Source: Collinsella aerofaciens
GTDB taxonomy: Bacteria; Actinomycetota; Coriobacteriia; Coriobacteriales; Coriobacteriaceae
Length of the DNA stretch: 64,000 nt
Assembly: GCF_018785245.1 (NCBI RefSeq)
Contig: NZ_WQPL01000007.1
Coordinates: 62,001-126,000 of the forward strand
Reading direction: 5' to 3'
The notes under the pieces were generated by a model. It did no database searches, was not told the origin of the DNA, and was given only the letters and a program-made list of their open reading frames with translations. This document shows positions 44,010-52,730 of this stretch, in pieces. Each line of letters starts with the position of its first letter. The stretch's first letter is position 1. The position numbers were made by a program, and so were the translations under genes.

Positions 44010-44325
44010 CCCGTTGGGCACCAAAAAAGCGCCCGTCCCTACAAGCTGGGACGAAGCGCCACAAAACGGACTGTACGCCCGCAAAAGCTCTTCGTTTAAC
44101 CACCCAGCTTAGATGCCCTCGCCCGCGTATTCGCGCGCTCGCATCCGTTACTCGGCTGGCCTGTATCGACGACCATCTCGGCGATATCTACTAAGACGAG
44201 CCTGTGCGACGCGTCCGTTGGGACCGCAGCTCCGGGGTGATTTTCATCGGTCGCATGCACGGGTTCTCAGCGCTCCCCGCTCTCTGTAACATGCGGACGG
44301 CCGACTACTCGTCCCCATCAACGCT
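44010..44325 (-). promoter_or_regulatory. T-box riboswitch (isoleucine) upstream of ileS
   Basis: The minus-strand leader shows stem I hallmarks GACGAGTAG (44313-44305), AGAGAGC (44285-44279) and GCTGAGAAC (44271-44263). The specifier region reads GAAAATCACC with codon ATC (Ile) at 44241-44239, followed by GGAGC. The T-box bulge GGGTGGTT at about 44105-44098 gives TGGT, matching the A discriminator of tRNA-Ile. A terminator follows. Full-length stem I and transcription attenuation are of the Firmicutes type. Confidence 0.88.
44023..44059 (-). terminator. Attenuator terminator of the ileS T-box
   Basis: On the minus strand GCGCTTCGTCCC pairs with GGGACG-G-GCGC and is followed by TTTTTT. It would form when tRNA-Ile is charged. 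Confidence 0.85.
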
Positions 44326-44335
44326 TATGCGGAGT

Positions 44336-44465
44336 ATGCTAGCACGTTCCGCGCCGGCGAAAAACCCTCAACACTGGTTTTATACGTTCGAAATTTCTCG
44401 CGGCTGTGGACCTTCTCTAGGAGCAAAATACCTGAAAGCACTTTATCGAAAGAAAGAAGGTTGCC
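44336..44465 (+). other. Divergent spacer between the ileS T-box and gldA-like gene
   Basis: Holds the two outward promoters by position, but I could not fix either one. Only the gldA-like ribosome site at its end is clear. Confidence 0.35.
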
Positions 44466-45554
44466 ATGCGCACGATTGGAATGAGTGATTATACCGTTGG
44501 CGAGGATTGCTTTACCGAGCTGCCCGCCGCACTGGCCGAGTACGGAGCGACCAAGGTCGCCATCATTGGCGGCAAGCGAGCCCTGGCTGCGGCGCTGCCG
44601 GGAATCGAGGCGGCACTTGAAGGTACCGATGTCGAGGTCCTGGAGACGCGCGTCTATGGCACCAACAGTACGCGTGCCAATATCGCCAAGGTCGTGAACT
44701 CCCCTGCCTGCCAGGAAGCCGACGTGCTCATCGCATGTGGCGGCGGCAAGGCACTCGACACCGTGAAGACCGCGGCCATCGAGCTCAAGAAGATCGTCTT
44801 TACCGTACCGACGATTTGCTCCAACTGCTCGGCCGCGACCGCCATTGCCGTTGTCTACAATGACGATGGCTCGCTCGAGGGCTATTCGTACCCCAACCGA
44901 CCGGCGCACATCTTCATCAACCCCAAGATCATCGCCGAGGCACCGGCAGAGTACTTCTGGGCCGGCGTGGGCGATGCCCTGTCTAAGCAGCCCGAGGTCG
45001 AGTACGCCACGAGCGCCGGTAATTTGGAGCACACCGCCGGTCTTGGCCTGGCACTCGCCCACACCTGCTCCGAGCCGCTGTTTACCTATGGCGTCCAGGG
45101 TCTTGAGGACGTGCGCCAGGACCTGTCGACCGAGGCCGTAAAGCAGATCGCGCTCGACATCGTGGTCAACACGGGCTATGTCTCGAACCTGACCAACCAA
45201 AACGATTACTACTACAACTCGAGTGTGGCGCACGCGTTCTACAATGCGACGTGCAGCATTGCGCGCGAGGGAACCTATCTGCACGGCGAGGTCGTGAGCC
45301 TGGGCGTGCTCGTGCTGTTTGCCTATACGGGCGATACCGAGAACCTTGAGCGCTACGCCGCCTTTAACAAGCAGATGGGGCTGCCCGTGACGCTGGAGCA
45401 GGTCGGCCTTACCGAGGCCGACATCCCGGCGCTGTATGAGTATGCCCACGCCACCAACGAGTGGAAGCAGGGTAACCCGGAGCCCTTCACCGACGAGAAG
45501 TTTGCCGCCGCCATCAAGGCCGCCAACGCCTACGGCCATTCTATCCTGGCCTAA
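44466..45554 (+). CDS. Iron-containing alcohol dehydrogenase, glycerol dehydrogenase-like
   Basis: A 362-residue group III dehydrogenase of the GldA family. NAD-binding GGGKALDTVKT (about residue 95), TICSNCSAATAIAVVY, and metal ligands Asp in GVGDALSKQPE, His in SSVAHAFYN and His in TYLHGEVVSLG. Ribosome site AAGAAGG lies 7 bases upstream. It stands alone, with its own terminator (45561-45602). Substrate may be glycerol or another small polyol; family members vary. Confidence 0.85.
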   Translation: MRTIGMSDYTVGEDCFTELPAALAEYGATKVAIIGGKRALAAALPGIEAALEGTDVEVLETRVYGTNSTRANIAKVVNSPACQEADVLIACGGGKALDTVKTAAIELKKIVFTVPTICSNCSAATAIAVVYNDDGSLEGYSYPNRPAHIFINPKIIAEAPAEYFWAGVGDALSKQPEVEYATSAGNLEHTAGLGLALAHTCSEPLFTYGVQGLEDVRQDLSTEAVKQIALDIVVNTGYVSNLTNQNDYYYNSSVAHAFYNATCSIAREGTYLHGEVVSLGVLVLFAYTGDTENLERYAAFNKQMGLPVTLEQVGLTEADIPALYEYAHATNEWKQGNPEPFTDEKFAAAIKAANAYGHSILA

Positions 45555-45560
45555 CCGACC

Positions 45561-45602
45561 AAAACCGCCACAAAGGGGACAATACCTTTGTGGCGGTTTT
45601 TT
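45561..45602 (+). terminator. GGGGACA hairpin terminator after the GldA-like gene
   Basis: AAAACCGCCACAAAGG (45561-45576) pairs perfectly with CCTTTGTGGCGGTTTT (45585-45600), loop GGACAATA, then TT. Same family as 37764-37804, with a G-C pair where that copy has A-T. Confidence 0.85.
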
Positions 45603-46056
45603 ATTGCCGTAACATGCTCGAGTCGAACTCGCTAGCCGGGATAACGCGGTAGCCGTGGCGCAGGAGCAGGTCAACGAAGACACCGTTACCTGTTGTGAGC
45701 GTGCCGCTGAAGAATCCGTCGTAGATATGGCCCACGCCGCACGACGGACTGCGATCCTGCAAAATGCACGCAACGATCTCGGACGGGCCGCCCGCTTGCT
45801 CGCACATATCGAGCGCACGTTGAGCGCCCAGACGAAATTCGCGATCGACCGAGATACCCTCGCAGGTACGAACTTCTCCGTTCACAATCTCGGACGGCTT
45901 GCGCGGCGTGGGCAGGCCGCCAAAGACCTCAGGGCACACCAAGAGGACCTCGGTCCCCGTGCGCTCGCAAGCCTCGATCAGCTCTCGATGATAGTTGTCG
46001 AGCCCGTTATACTTGCAGCTCTCGCCCATTAAACAGGCGCTCACCACGATCTTCAT
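45601..46056 (-). CDS. DUF523 family protein
   Basis: A 151-residue DUF523 protein with conserved cysteines in VSACLMGESCKYNG at the N-terminus, VCPEVFGGLPTPRKPSEI in the middle and DRSPSCGVGHIYDG near the C-terminus. The pattern suggests a metal or thiol site, but the family function is unknown. ATG 46056 is used because the longer frame crosses the ftsH terminator. Its stop lies in the T-run of the converging hairpin. Confidence 0.87.
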   Translation of the reverse strand: MKIVVSACLMGESCKYNGLDNYHRELIEACERTGTEVLLVCPEVFGGLPTPRKPSEIVNGEVRTCEGISVDREFRLGAQRALDMCEQAGGPSEIVACILQDRSPSCGVGHIYDGFFSGTLTTGNGVFVDLLLRHGYRVIPASEFDSSMLRQ

Positions 46057-46078
46057 ATACAACACTCCCCACGCAAAA

Positions 46079-46111
46079 CGCCCCATTTGAGATGGACACT
46101 CAAATGGGGCG
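46079..46111 (-). terminator. Hairpin after ftsH
   Basis: CGCCCCATTTGAG (46079-46091) pairs perfectly with CTCAAATGGGGCG (46099-46111), loop ATGGACA, 22 bp after the ftsH stop. The minus strand continues TTTTGCGTG. Confidence 0.65.
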
Positions 46112-46132
46112 ATTGACACTGCGCAACTAGTA

Positions 46133-48025
46133 TTACTGCTGCTTCGGCATCAGCGGATTCTCGCGCGTGAGGAGATTCATAAACTCCTCGCCCGTGATCG
46201 TCTCCTTCTTGTACAGATAACGAGCCAGCTCGTGGAGCTTGAACTTGTTCTCCTTCAGGATCTGCAGAGCGCGGTCGTGCGCATCCTCGATCAGCTTGGC
46301 GACAATCGCGTCCACGCGCTCGGCCGTACCGGGGGCGCAGGTGAGCGACGTGTCCTGGTTGAGGTACGCATTCTGAACGGTACCGAGCGCCATCATGCCA
46401 AACTCGTCGGACATACCAAAGCGCGTCACCATATTACGGGCGAGCTTGGTAGCCTGCTCGATGTCGTTGGCGGCGCCGGTCGTCATCTCTCCAAAGATGA
46501 GCTCCTCGGCTGCGCGGCCACCGCAATAGACAGCGAGCTTGTCCAAGACCTCCTGGCGCGTCGTCAGGAAGCGCTCGTCCTCCTCGACCTGCATGGTATA
46601 ACCAAGAGCACCGCTCGTGCGCGGCACGATGGTGATCTTCGTGACCGGCGCAGAGCCCTTCTGGCGAGCGGCAACGATGGCATGGCCGATCTCGTGATAA
46701 GAAACGACCTGCTTCTCGTGGTCGGACAGCACCGTGGACTTACGCTGTTGGCCGGCAATGACGACCTCCACCGACTCCTCGAAGTCGTCCTGGGTTGCAC
46801 GCTTGCGACCCTCGCGAACGGCACGCAGGGCGCCCTCGTTGATGATATTGGCCAGGTCGGCGCCCGAGGCACCGGGCGTGGCGCGGGCAATCGCGGTCAG
46901 ATCGATCGGCGGCTCGGTCTTCACACTCTTGGCGTGGAGCTCGAGGATGTTCTTACGGCCGGTCAGATCGGGCAACTCGACGGGGATGCGGCGGTCAAAA
47001 CGACCGGGGCGCAGTAGAGCGGGATCGAGACTGTCGGGGCGGTTGGTTGCGGCAAGGACAACGATACCCTTGTGGTTATCGAAGCCATCCATCTCGGTCA
47101 GCAACTGATTGAGCGTCTGCTCGCGCTCGTCGTTGCCGCTAAAGCCGCCGCCATCGCGCTTCTTACCGATGGTATCGATCTCATCGATAAAGACGATACA
47201 CGGGGCCTTTTCCTTGGCCTGCTTAAACAGGTCACGAACCTTTGCAGCGCCGCGACCAACAAACATCTCAACGAACTCAGAGCCCGAAATGCTAAAGAAC
47301 GGAACACCGGCCTCGCCGGCAACAGCCTTGGCAAGCAGGGTCTTACCGGTACCCGGAGGGCCAACAAGGAGAGCACCGCGCGGCAGCTTGGCGCCGATCT
47401 CCTCGTAGCGCTGCGGCTTCTCCAGAAAGTCGACGACCTCCTTGAGAGACTCCTTGGCCTCTTCCTGGCCAGCGACGTCCTTAAAGGTCACGCCCACGTC
47501 CTTGGAGGCAATCACGCGCGCGCCGGACTTGCCCAGTCCGCCGCCGCCAAAGCCACCGCCGCCAAAGTTCATCGAAGGACCGTCATCACCCATGGCCTTC
47601 TTCATGCGGCGGTTGAGCCACCAGCCGATCAGGAAGAAAATCGCCATGGGAAGGATGAGCGTAAGCAGGTAGTAGGTCATCAAACCCGAGTTTTTATCGG
47701 GAACGACCGATTCCAGCGAAGCGCCAGACTCAAGCACGCGATCGGTAAAGCCCGTATCGTTCGGCACACCGGTCGTCTTATAGGCGATGTTCTCGTCCTC
47801 GCCCTTCTTGGTGTAATAAATCGAGTAATCGTCCGTGTTGTACTCGACCTTGTCGACACTCTTCTTATCGAGCGCTTTGACAAACGTCGAGTAATCGGTC
47901 TTCGTAATCTGCTGCGTGTGACCGATGTTGGGGAACAGAACGGTCGAGAGCACGAGGTAGACGACGAAGGCGATGAGCACGTAGAGGATCATATTCCGTC
48001 TACGCTTGTTGTCATCCATCTCCAT
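46133..48025 (-). CDS. ftsH: ATP-dependent zinc metalloprotease FtsH
   Basis: A 630-residue membrane AAA+ protease. Two membrane helices (about 12-30 and 105-125) flank an extracytoplasmic loop. Walker [16 protein letters not shown], Walker [12 protein letters not shown], second region of homology [11 protein letters not shown], and zinc site YHEIGHAI are all present. A glycine-rich linker ([16 protein letters not shown]) precedes the AAA domain. ATG 48025 has GGAG at 8 bases; ATG 48040 lacks a site. Confidence 0.95.
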   Translation of the reverse strand: MEMDDNKRRRNMILYVLIAFVVYLVLSTVLFPNIGHTQQITKTDYSTFVKALDKKSVDKVEYNTDDYSIYYTKKGEDENIAYKTTGVPNDTGFTDRVLESGASLESVVPDKNSGLMTYYLLTLILPMAIFFLIGWWLNRRMKKAMGDDGPSMNFGGGGFGGGGLGKSGARVIASKDVGVTFKDVAGQEEAKESLKEVVDFLEKPQRYEEIGAKLPRGALLVGPPGTGKTLLAKAVAGEAGVPFFSISGSEFVEMFVGRGAAKVRDLFKQAKEKAPCIVFIDEIDTIGKKRDGGGFSGNDEREQTLNQLLTEMDGFDNHKGIVVLAATNRPDSLDPALLRPGRFDRRIPVELPDLTGRKNILELHAKSVKTEPPIDLTAIARATPGASGADLANIINEGALRAVREGRKRATQDDFEESVEVVIAGQQRKSTVLSDHEKQVVSYHEIGHAIVAARQKGSAPVTKITIVPRTSGALGYTMQVEEDERFLTTRQEVLDKLAVYCGGRAAEELIFGEMTTGAANDIEQATKLARNMVTRFGMSDEFGMMALGTVQNAYLNQDTSLTCAPGTAERVDAIVAKLIEDAHDRALQILKENKFKLHELARYLYKKETITGEEFMNLLTRENPLMPKQQ

Positions 48026-48117
48026 CTGCTTGAACTCCATCTACTGGGGTTGATAATGGTTTCTAGAATACCCAACCCGAGCGACGATAAACCTACGCTG
48101 GGCACGAAAGGACAGAG

Positions 48118-48603
48118 ATGGCATCACTGGAAGTCGGCAAGGTTCAAATCTATACGGGAGACGGCAAGGGCAAGACGACGGCTGCGCTGGGGCTCGCGCT
48201 GCGCGCCACGGGCTATGGACTTAACGTGCTCATGCTTCAGTTTGCCAAGAAGCTGCACTGCGCCGGGCATGATGCGGCGCCCCGTTTGGGTCTGCGCATC
48301 GTACAAGCCGACCGCGACACGCCCGAGGCCTGCGCCGCACAGGTCATGGAGCTCGCACACGAGCAGATTTCGCAAGTTGACGTGCTAATCCTGGATGAGC
48401 TAGGAGAAGCCATGCGCCGAGGATTTGTGGCGCGAGAGGATGTGGAGAGGCTGATTGCGCTGAAGCCCGCCACCACGGAGCTCGTGCTCACCGGACGCGG
48501 GCTGCTGCCACTCGCCGACCTTGCTGACCTGGTAACCGAAATGCACCCCGTCAAGCACTACTTCGATGAAGGCCTCCTAGCCCGCCAAGGCATCGAATAC
48601 TAA
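48118..48603 (+). CDS. cobO: Cob(I)alamin adenosyltransferase, CobO/BtuR type
   Basis: A 161-residue corrinoid adenosyltransferase that makes adenosylcobalamin or its precursors. The P-loop GDGKGKTTAALGLALRATGYG lies at residues 12-32 in the family's typical form, followed by VLILDELGEAMRRG and the closing MHPVKHYFDEGLLARQGIEY. It is slightly short for the family. It is isolated from other B12 genes; the organism may salvage corrinoids, perhaps with the FecCD-type cassette. Confidence 0.9.
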   Translation: MASLEVGKVQIYTGDGKGKTTAALGLALRATGYGLNVLMLQFAKKLHCAGHDAAPRLGLRIVQADRDTPEACAAQVMELAHEQISQVDVLILDELGEAMRRGFVAREDVERLIALKPATTELVLTGRGLLPLADLADLVTEMHPVKHYFDEGLLARQGIEY

Positions 48604-48616
48604 TTGGTCCGAAGGG

Positions 48617-48690
48617 GACGGAGAATAACGGATCATCGACATCATGACGAAGAGCAATGATCCGTTTTCCTCCGTCTCATACGGATCATT
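48617..48690. repeat. GGGGACGG hairpin with a third pairing arm
   Basis: GACGGAGAATAACGGATCAT (48617-48636) pairs with 48657-48676 with two mismatches. The right arm AATGATCCG (48656-48664) can instead pair with CGGATCATT (48682-48690), which ends at the MATE stop codon. It lies between convergent cobO and MATE genes. Confidence 0.6.
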
Positions 48691-50038
48691 AGGCAGTAGG
48701 GCGGCCGAGCCAGTTGCCGCTGTGGTGGTAGATGGTGAACATCGTGGCCGTGATGAGCCAGGTTACGGGGTAAACCAACAGCAGGTGCTCAAGAGACGGA
48801 TCGAACGGCATAATCGCAAACACCCAGATCACCCTGAGCACGACAGTGCCAAAAATCGTGAGCAGCATGGGCTGCAAGCTCACGCCGGCACCGCGAATGG
48901 AGCCCGACGCGTTCTCGATAATCGAGAAGATCGCGTAGAACGGCGCGATGAAATGAAGAATCGTCGTGGTGTACGCCGAAATCGAAGCATCGTCGACAAA
49001 CAAACGCGACAGAGGACCCGAGAACACCAGGAGCACGGCAGACAGGCCACCAATGAGCATAAACGACAGCACGAGCGACGTGTGATATCCCTTGCGCATG
49101 CGCTCGTAATTGCGCGCGCCAAAGTTCTGCGCCGAGAACGTGGTGATCGATACGCCGAGCGCCTCGGTCACCATCCAGATAATGCCATCCAGGCGCCCAG
49201 ATAGACCCCAAGCAGTTGTGACATCGGCGCCAAACGAATTAACCGACACCTGGATCAGCACGTTCGAGATCGAATAGGCAGCCGATTGAAAACCGAGTGG
49301 CAGACCACACGAGATCATACTCTTGCAAATATCGCGATCGATGCCGAGCTTAGACAGCGAAAGACGCCATGCACCCGGAGCGCGCATCATGCGCAACACG
49401 ATCATCGTTGCATTGGAGCAAATGGTCAGCGCCACTGCGATGCCGCAGCCCAGCGCCTCCATATGAAGCACAGCAACGAAGATGACATCCAGCACCGCAT
49501 TAACAAGGCAGCCGGAAGCGATAATCACAGCAGGCCCGCGCGTGTCGCCCACGGCACGCAGCAGTGCGGTTCCCATATTAAGCAGCAGCGCCGCAACCAT
49601 CGCGGCAAAATAACAGCGAGCATAGGCAACGCCCTCGGCAAGTAGCTCGTGCGGCGTGTTCATAAGCACTAGCATGGGTTCAACGAACACTATGCCAAGA
49701 ATCGAGAAAACGATACCGCCCACTAGCGCGAGCGTCATGGCCGTATGGACCGAACGACTCAGTCGCTCATCATCGTGCTGGCCAAAATACTGACCGGTAA
49801 TGACCGCGCAGCCGGCGCCGACGCCAACGCAAAAGCCAATGCAGAGCTCGGTGAGCACCATCGTGGCTTGAATGCCACCCAGCGCGAGCTTGCCGCCAAA
49901 CTGACCGACGATATACGTACCGATAAGCGTGTAGGCCTGCTGAAAAAACGAACTAAAAAAGATGGGAACGCACAGCGACAGTAATTGCTGCCAAATGACA
50001 CCTTGCGTTACATCGATAGCCGTAGATTTCTTAGCCAC
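48689..50038 (-). CDS. MATE-family efflux transporter
   Basis: A 449-residue transporter with about twelve helices. The N-terminus (IDVTQGVIWQQLLSLCVPIFFSSFFQQAYTLIGTYIVGQFGG split over residues 7-45) is typical of the DinF/NorM group. The two six-helix halves are visible, with SNVLIQVSVNSFGADVTTAWG starting the second. GTG 50038 is chosen since it follows GGGGAGG and fits family length. Substrates are unknown (drugs or metabolites exchanged for Na+ or H+). Confidence 0.86.
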   Translation of the reverse strand: MAKKSTAIDVTQGVIWQQLLSLCVPIFFSSFFQQAYTLIGTYIVGQFGGKLALGGIQATMVLTELCIGFCVGVGAGCAVITGQYFGQHDDERLSRSVHTAMTLALVGGIVFSILGIVFVEPMLVLMNTPHELLAEGVAYARCYFAAMVAALLLNMGTALLRAVGDTRGPAVIIASGCLVNAVLDVIFVAVLHMEALGCGIAVALTICSNATMIVLRMMRAPGAWRLSLSKLGIDRDICKSMISCGLPLGFQSAAYSISNVLIQVSVNSFGADVTTAWGLSGRLDGIIWMVTEALGVSITTFSAQNFGARNYERMRKGYHTSLVLSFMLIGGLSAVLLVFSGPLSRLFVDDASISAYTTTILHFIAPFYAIFSIIENASGSIRGAGVSLQPMLLTIFGTVVLRVIWVFAIMPFDPSLEHLLLVYPVTWLITATMFTIYHHSGNWLGRPTA

Positions 50039-50163
50039 ACGCCCTCCCCACACGCATACGTCAAACAGTAAAACAGCAATTAAAAACCAAAGCCAAATCC
50101 AGCTTAGCACCGACTGGCGGCGACCGAAACACCCCGAATTAGAGCACAGTGCGGAATAACAGC

Positions 50164-51078
50164 CTAGTGATACAAACCCGGCTGGTAGTGATACTCATTG
50201 CTCACGTGCGGGCATAGCTGCCAAAAGGCGACGGCGCTCGCCGCGGCCACGTTGAGCGAATCGACCCCGTGCGCCATCGGAATACGCACCGCGTGGTCAC
50301 AGCCGGCAATGGTCTTGGCGCCCAAGCCGGCACCCTCGGTGCCCATAAAAATCGCCAAGCGATCAATCTTCTGCAGCACAGGATCGTCCAGCGACACTGA
50401 ATCGTCCGTCAACGCCATAGCGGCACACGAAAAGCCAGCATCGTGCAGCGCGCTCAGGCCATCATGCGGCCACACACGAGCCTCGCTGCCAATGCGCGTC
50501 CACGGCACCTGAAACACGGTGCCCATGCTCACGCGGGCCGAGCGACGGTACAGCGGGTCGCAGCACGTCGGGCTGACCAAAATACCATCAACGTTCAATG
50601 CGGCAGCAGAGCGGAAAATCGCGCCAACATTGGTGTGATCGACAATACCCTCAAGCACGCACACGCGCACCGGACGATCCCCCGCCGCCTCGACGACGCC
50701 GCCCAAGAACTCATCAACCGGAATCTGGCGCGGGCGACGGAACGCCGCCAGCGCGCCGCGCGTCACGTTAAAGCCCGTCAACTGCTCCATAAGCTCCATC
50801 GAGGCCACGAACACGGGAACCGGACCCGCACCTTCGCGAACCGCCAGGCGCTCGAACAGCGGCATCATCTGGTCAAGCCAGCGCTCGCCCAAAAGAAAGC
50901 TCACCGGCTCGTATCCGGCGCGAACCGCACGCTCGATGACCTTGGCGCTCTCGGCGATAAAGATGCCCTTTTGCGGCTCCAACACGCAGCGCAGCTCGCG
51001 CTCGGTCAGGCGCACGTAGGCATCGAGCCGGTCGTCCTCGAGCGAATCGATTCGCAGAACCTCAACGGCATCAGTCAT
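50164..51078 (-). CDS. TrmH/SpoU-family RNA 2'-O-methyltransferase
   Basis: A 304-residue SPOUT methyltransferase. An N-terminal substrate-binding region (CVLEPQKGIFIAESAKVIERAV) is followed by the knotted domain: VLEGIVDHTNVGAIFRSAAAL (motif 1), IFMGTEGAGLGAKT (motif 2) and IPMAHGVDSLNVAAASAVAF (motif 3). Likely modifies tRNA or 23S rRNA. ATG 51078 is preferred; ribosome site is weak. Confidence 0.88.
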   Translation of the reverse strand: MTDAVEVLRIDSLEDDRLDAYVRLTERELRCVLEPQKGIFIAESAKVIERAVRAGYEPVSFLLGERWLDQMMPLFERLAVREGAGPVPVFVASMELMEQLTGFNVTRGALAAFRRPRQIPVDEFLGGVVEAAGDRPVRVCVLEGIVDHTNVGAIFRSAAALNVDGILVSPTCCDPLYRRSARVSMGTVFQVPWTRIGSEARVWPHDGLSALHDAGFSCAAMALTDDSVSLDDPVLQKIDRLAIFMGTEGAGLGAKTIAGCDHAVRIPMAHGVDSLNVAAASAVAFWQLCPHVSNEYHYQPGLYH

Positions 51079-51187
51079 AGCAGCCAGCCCGCACCTTTCT
51101 TTACAGCACATCTATACCAAACGAGGCGACGCTAAGCGCCGCCCCATGCATTCAATCAACCCGATGATACCGTTCACACCAGACGAT

Positions 51188-51706
51188 TTACGCCTCAACG
51201 CGACGATACGTCACGAACTCATAATCGATGCCCTCGTCACCCTCACCGGCGGCAATCGTCGCGACCCCGCTACGCTGCGCAATCTTCCACGCAGGATCGG
51301 CTTCCAAATCGGGAAAGTACGTATCCACAACATGGACGCAGTGGTTATGCGTGACCTCGGCCTCGACGCAATACGGCAAAAACTGCCGATAGACATCGCC
51401 GCCACCGATCACCCAGGCAACGGGCTCATCGGCAACCGCGGCGAGCGCCTCGTCGATGCTGTGCACCACGTCGACACCCTCGGGCGCAAAATCCTCGTCG
51501 CGCGTAAGCACGATATTGCGGCGGTTCTTGAGAGGACGCCCGCCGGGAAAACTCAGCAGGGTCTTACGCCCCATAATAACCGGGCAACCTTTGGTGCACG
51601 CAACAAAATGGCGCATGTCGGCGCGATTGGACACTACCATGTCGCCCTCGCACCCAATGCCCCAGTCGTCACACACGGCGACAATGGCAGAAAGCTTACA
51701 CGTCAT
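51188..51706 (-). CDS. folA: Dihydrofolate reductase
   Basis: A 172-residue DHFR regenerating tetrahydrofolate. N-terminal SAIVAVCDDWGIGCEGDMVV, GRKTLLSFPGGRPLKNRRNIVLTRD and VAWVIGGGDVYRQFL are diagnostic. ATG 51706 has AGGTGG upstream and follows thyA by 9 bp, so folA and thyA are one operon, as expected since ThyA consumes methylene-THF. Confidence 0.93.
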   Translation of the reverse strand: MTCKLSAIVAVCDDWGIGCEGDMVVSNRADMRHFVACTKGCPVIMGRKTLLSFPGGRPLKNRRNIVLTRDEDFAPEGVDVVHSIDEALAAVADEPVAWVIGGGDVYRQFLPYCVEAEVTHNHCVHVVDTYFPDLEADPAWKIAQRSGVATIAAGEGDEGIDYEFVTYRRVEA

Positions 51707-51715
51707 GAGTGCCAC

Positions 51716-52564
51716 CTACACCGCAATGGGGATGTTCTTGACCTGCGGACCGTGCTCGTAGCCCTCCACGATCAGGTCATCGGTCGTAAACGCATAGAAA
51801 TCGTGCACGTCGGGGTTCAGCGTTACCTTGGGCGCCGCAAACTGCGGGCGCTCGATAAGCTCACGGACGATATCGACGTGGCGGTCGTAAATGTGGGCAT
51901 CGGCAATCACATGCAGCAGCTCACCCGGAATCATATCGACCGACTGTGCGACCATCATCAGCAAGATGGCGTACTGGCACACATTCCAGTTGTTCGCGGC
52001 CAAAATGTCCTGGCTGCGCTGGTTGAGAATCATATTGAGCGTTGGCTTGTCGTCCTGCGGACGCTGCGTCACGTTATACGTCACGCTGTACGCGCACGGA
52101 TACAGGTGCATCTCGGACAAGTCGCTGAACACATAGGTATTCGTCATAATGCGACGGCTATACGGCGTGTTCTTGAGGTCGTACAGCACGCGGTCCATCT
52201 GGTCGAAATCGCCCTCGGCATAATGGCTTTTCTGGCCAATTTGGTACCCGTAGGCCTTGCCGATGGAGCCAGTCTCGTCGGTCCACTCGTCCCAAATATG
52301 GCTATTAAGATCGTGGACGTTATTAGACTTCTTTTGATAGATCCACAGGATCTCGTCCATCGCAGACTTAAGAGCCGTGCGGCGCAGCGTAAGCGCAGGG
52401 AACTCTTCGCGCAGGTCGTAGCGCGCCGTGACGCCAAAGTTTTTAATGGTATAGGCAGGGGTGCCGTCCTCCCACACCGGGCGGACCTTTTGGCCCTCGG
52501 TCGTGGTGCCATGGTCCAAGATATCGCGGCACATGGTTACAAACTGTTGATCAGCTTTGCTCAT
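51716..52564 (-). CDS. thyA: Thymidylate synthase
   Basis: A 282-residue ThyA that makes dTMP. The catalytic Cys lies in MHLYPCAYSVTYNV, with NQRSQDILAANNWNVCQYA (dUMP contacts), TYVFSDLSEMHLYP and the late VIADAHIYDRHVDIV. ATG 52564 is preceded by AGGAGGG; the longer frame extends into the divergent promoter region. The PCAYS context is a known variant of the PCH motif. Confidence 0.93.
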   Translation of the reverse strand: MSKADQQFVTMCRDILDHGTTTEGQKVRPVWEDGTPAYTIKNFGVTARYDLREEFPALTLRRTALKSAMDEILWIYQKKSNNVHDLNSHIWDEWTDETGSIGKAYGYQIGQKSHYAEGDFDQMDRVLYDLKNTPYSRRIMTNTYVFSDLSEMHLYPCAYSVTYNVTQRPQDDKPTLNMILNQRSQDILAANNWNVCQYAILLMMVAQSVDMIPGELLHVIADAHIYDRHVDIVRELIERPQFAAPKVTLNPDVHDFYAFTTDDLIVEGYEHGPQVKNIPIAV

Positions 52565-52651
52565 TGACCCTCCTGTCAGTCGCCTACAAGCGAGATTCAT
52601 TGTAGCCCAGGCGCACGCGGCCCCACAGCCCAAACATAAGCCCTCATTTTC

Positions 52652-52663
52652 TGACATATGACG
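52652..52663. promoter_or_regulatory. Upstream TGACATATGAC operator-like site
   Basis: TGACATATGACG, an imperfect copy of the palindrome at 52705. Start positions are 53 bp apart, five helical turns, so both lie on one face of the DNA and flank the promoter. Confidence 0.45.
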
Positions 52664-52671
52664 GAAATTCC

Positions 52672-52699
52672 TTGCGCAAATCCGCACGTTCGATATTCT
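52672..52699 (+). promoter_or_regulatory. Likely promoter of the DUF134/NifX fusion gene
   Basis: TTGCGC (52672-52677), 16-bp spacer, TATTCT (52694-52699), placing the transcript start near 52706. Confidence 0.5.
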
Positions 52700-52704
52700 A
52701 TTGT

Positions 52705-52716
52705 TGACATATGTCA
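52705..52716. promoter_or_regulatory. TGACATATGTCA palindrome at the transcript start
   Basis: A perfect 12-bp palindrome at the predicted start of transcription, 15 bp before the gene's ATG. A good candidate operator for the DUF134 domain it precedes. Confidence 0.5.
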
Positions 52717-52730
52717 GATTTGGAGAGTGC

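Noticed and set aside
41208-44099. A 963-codon open frame opposite ileS
   Set aside because: It is the antisense of a clear ileS gene; GC-rich codon use leaves long false frames on the opposite strand. The protein has no recognisable domain.
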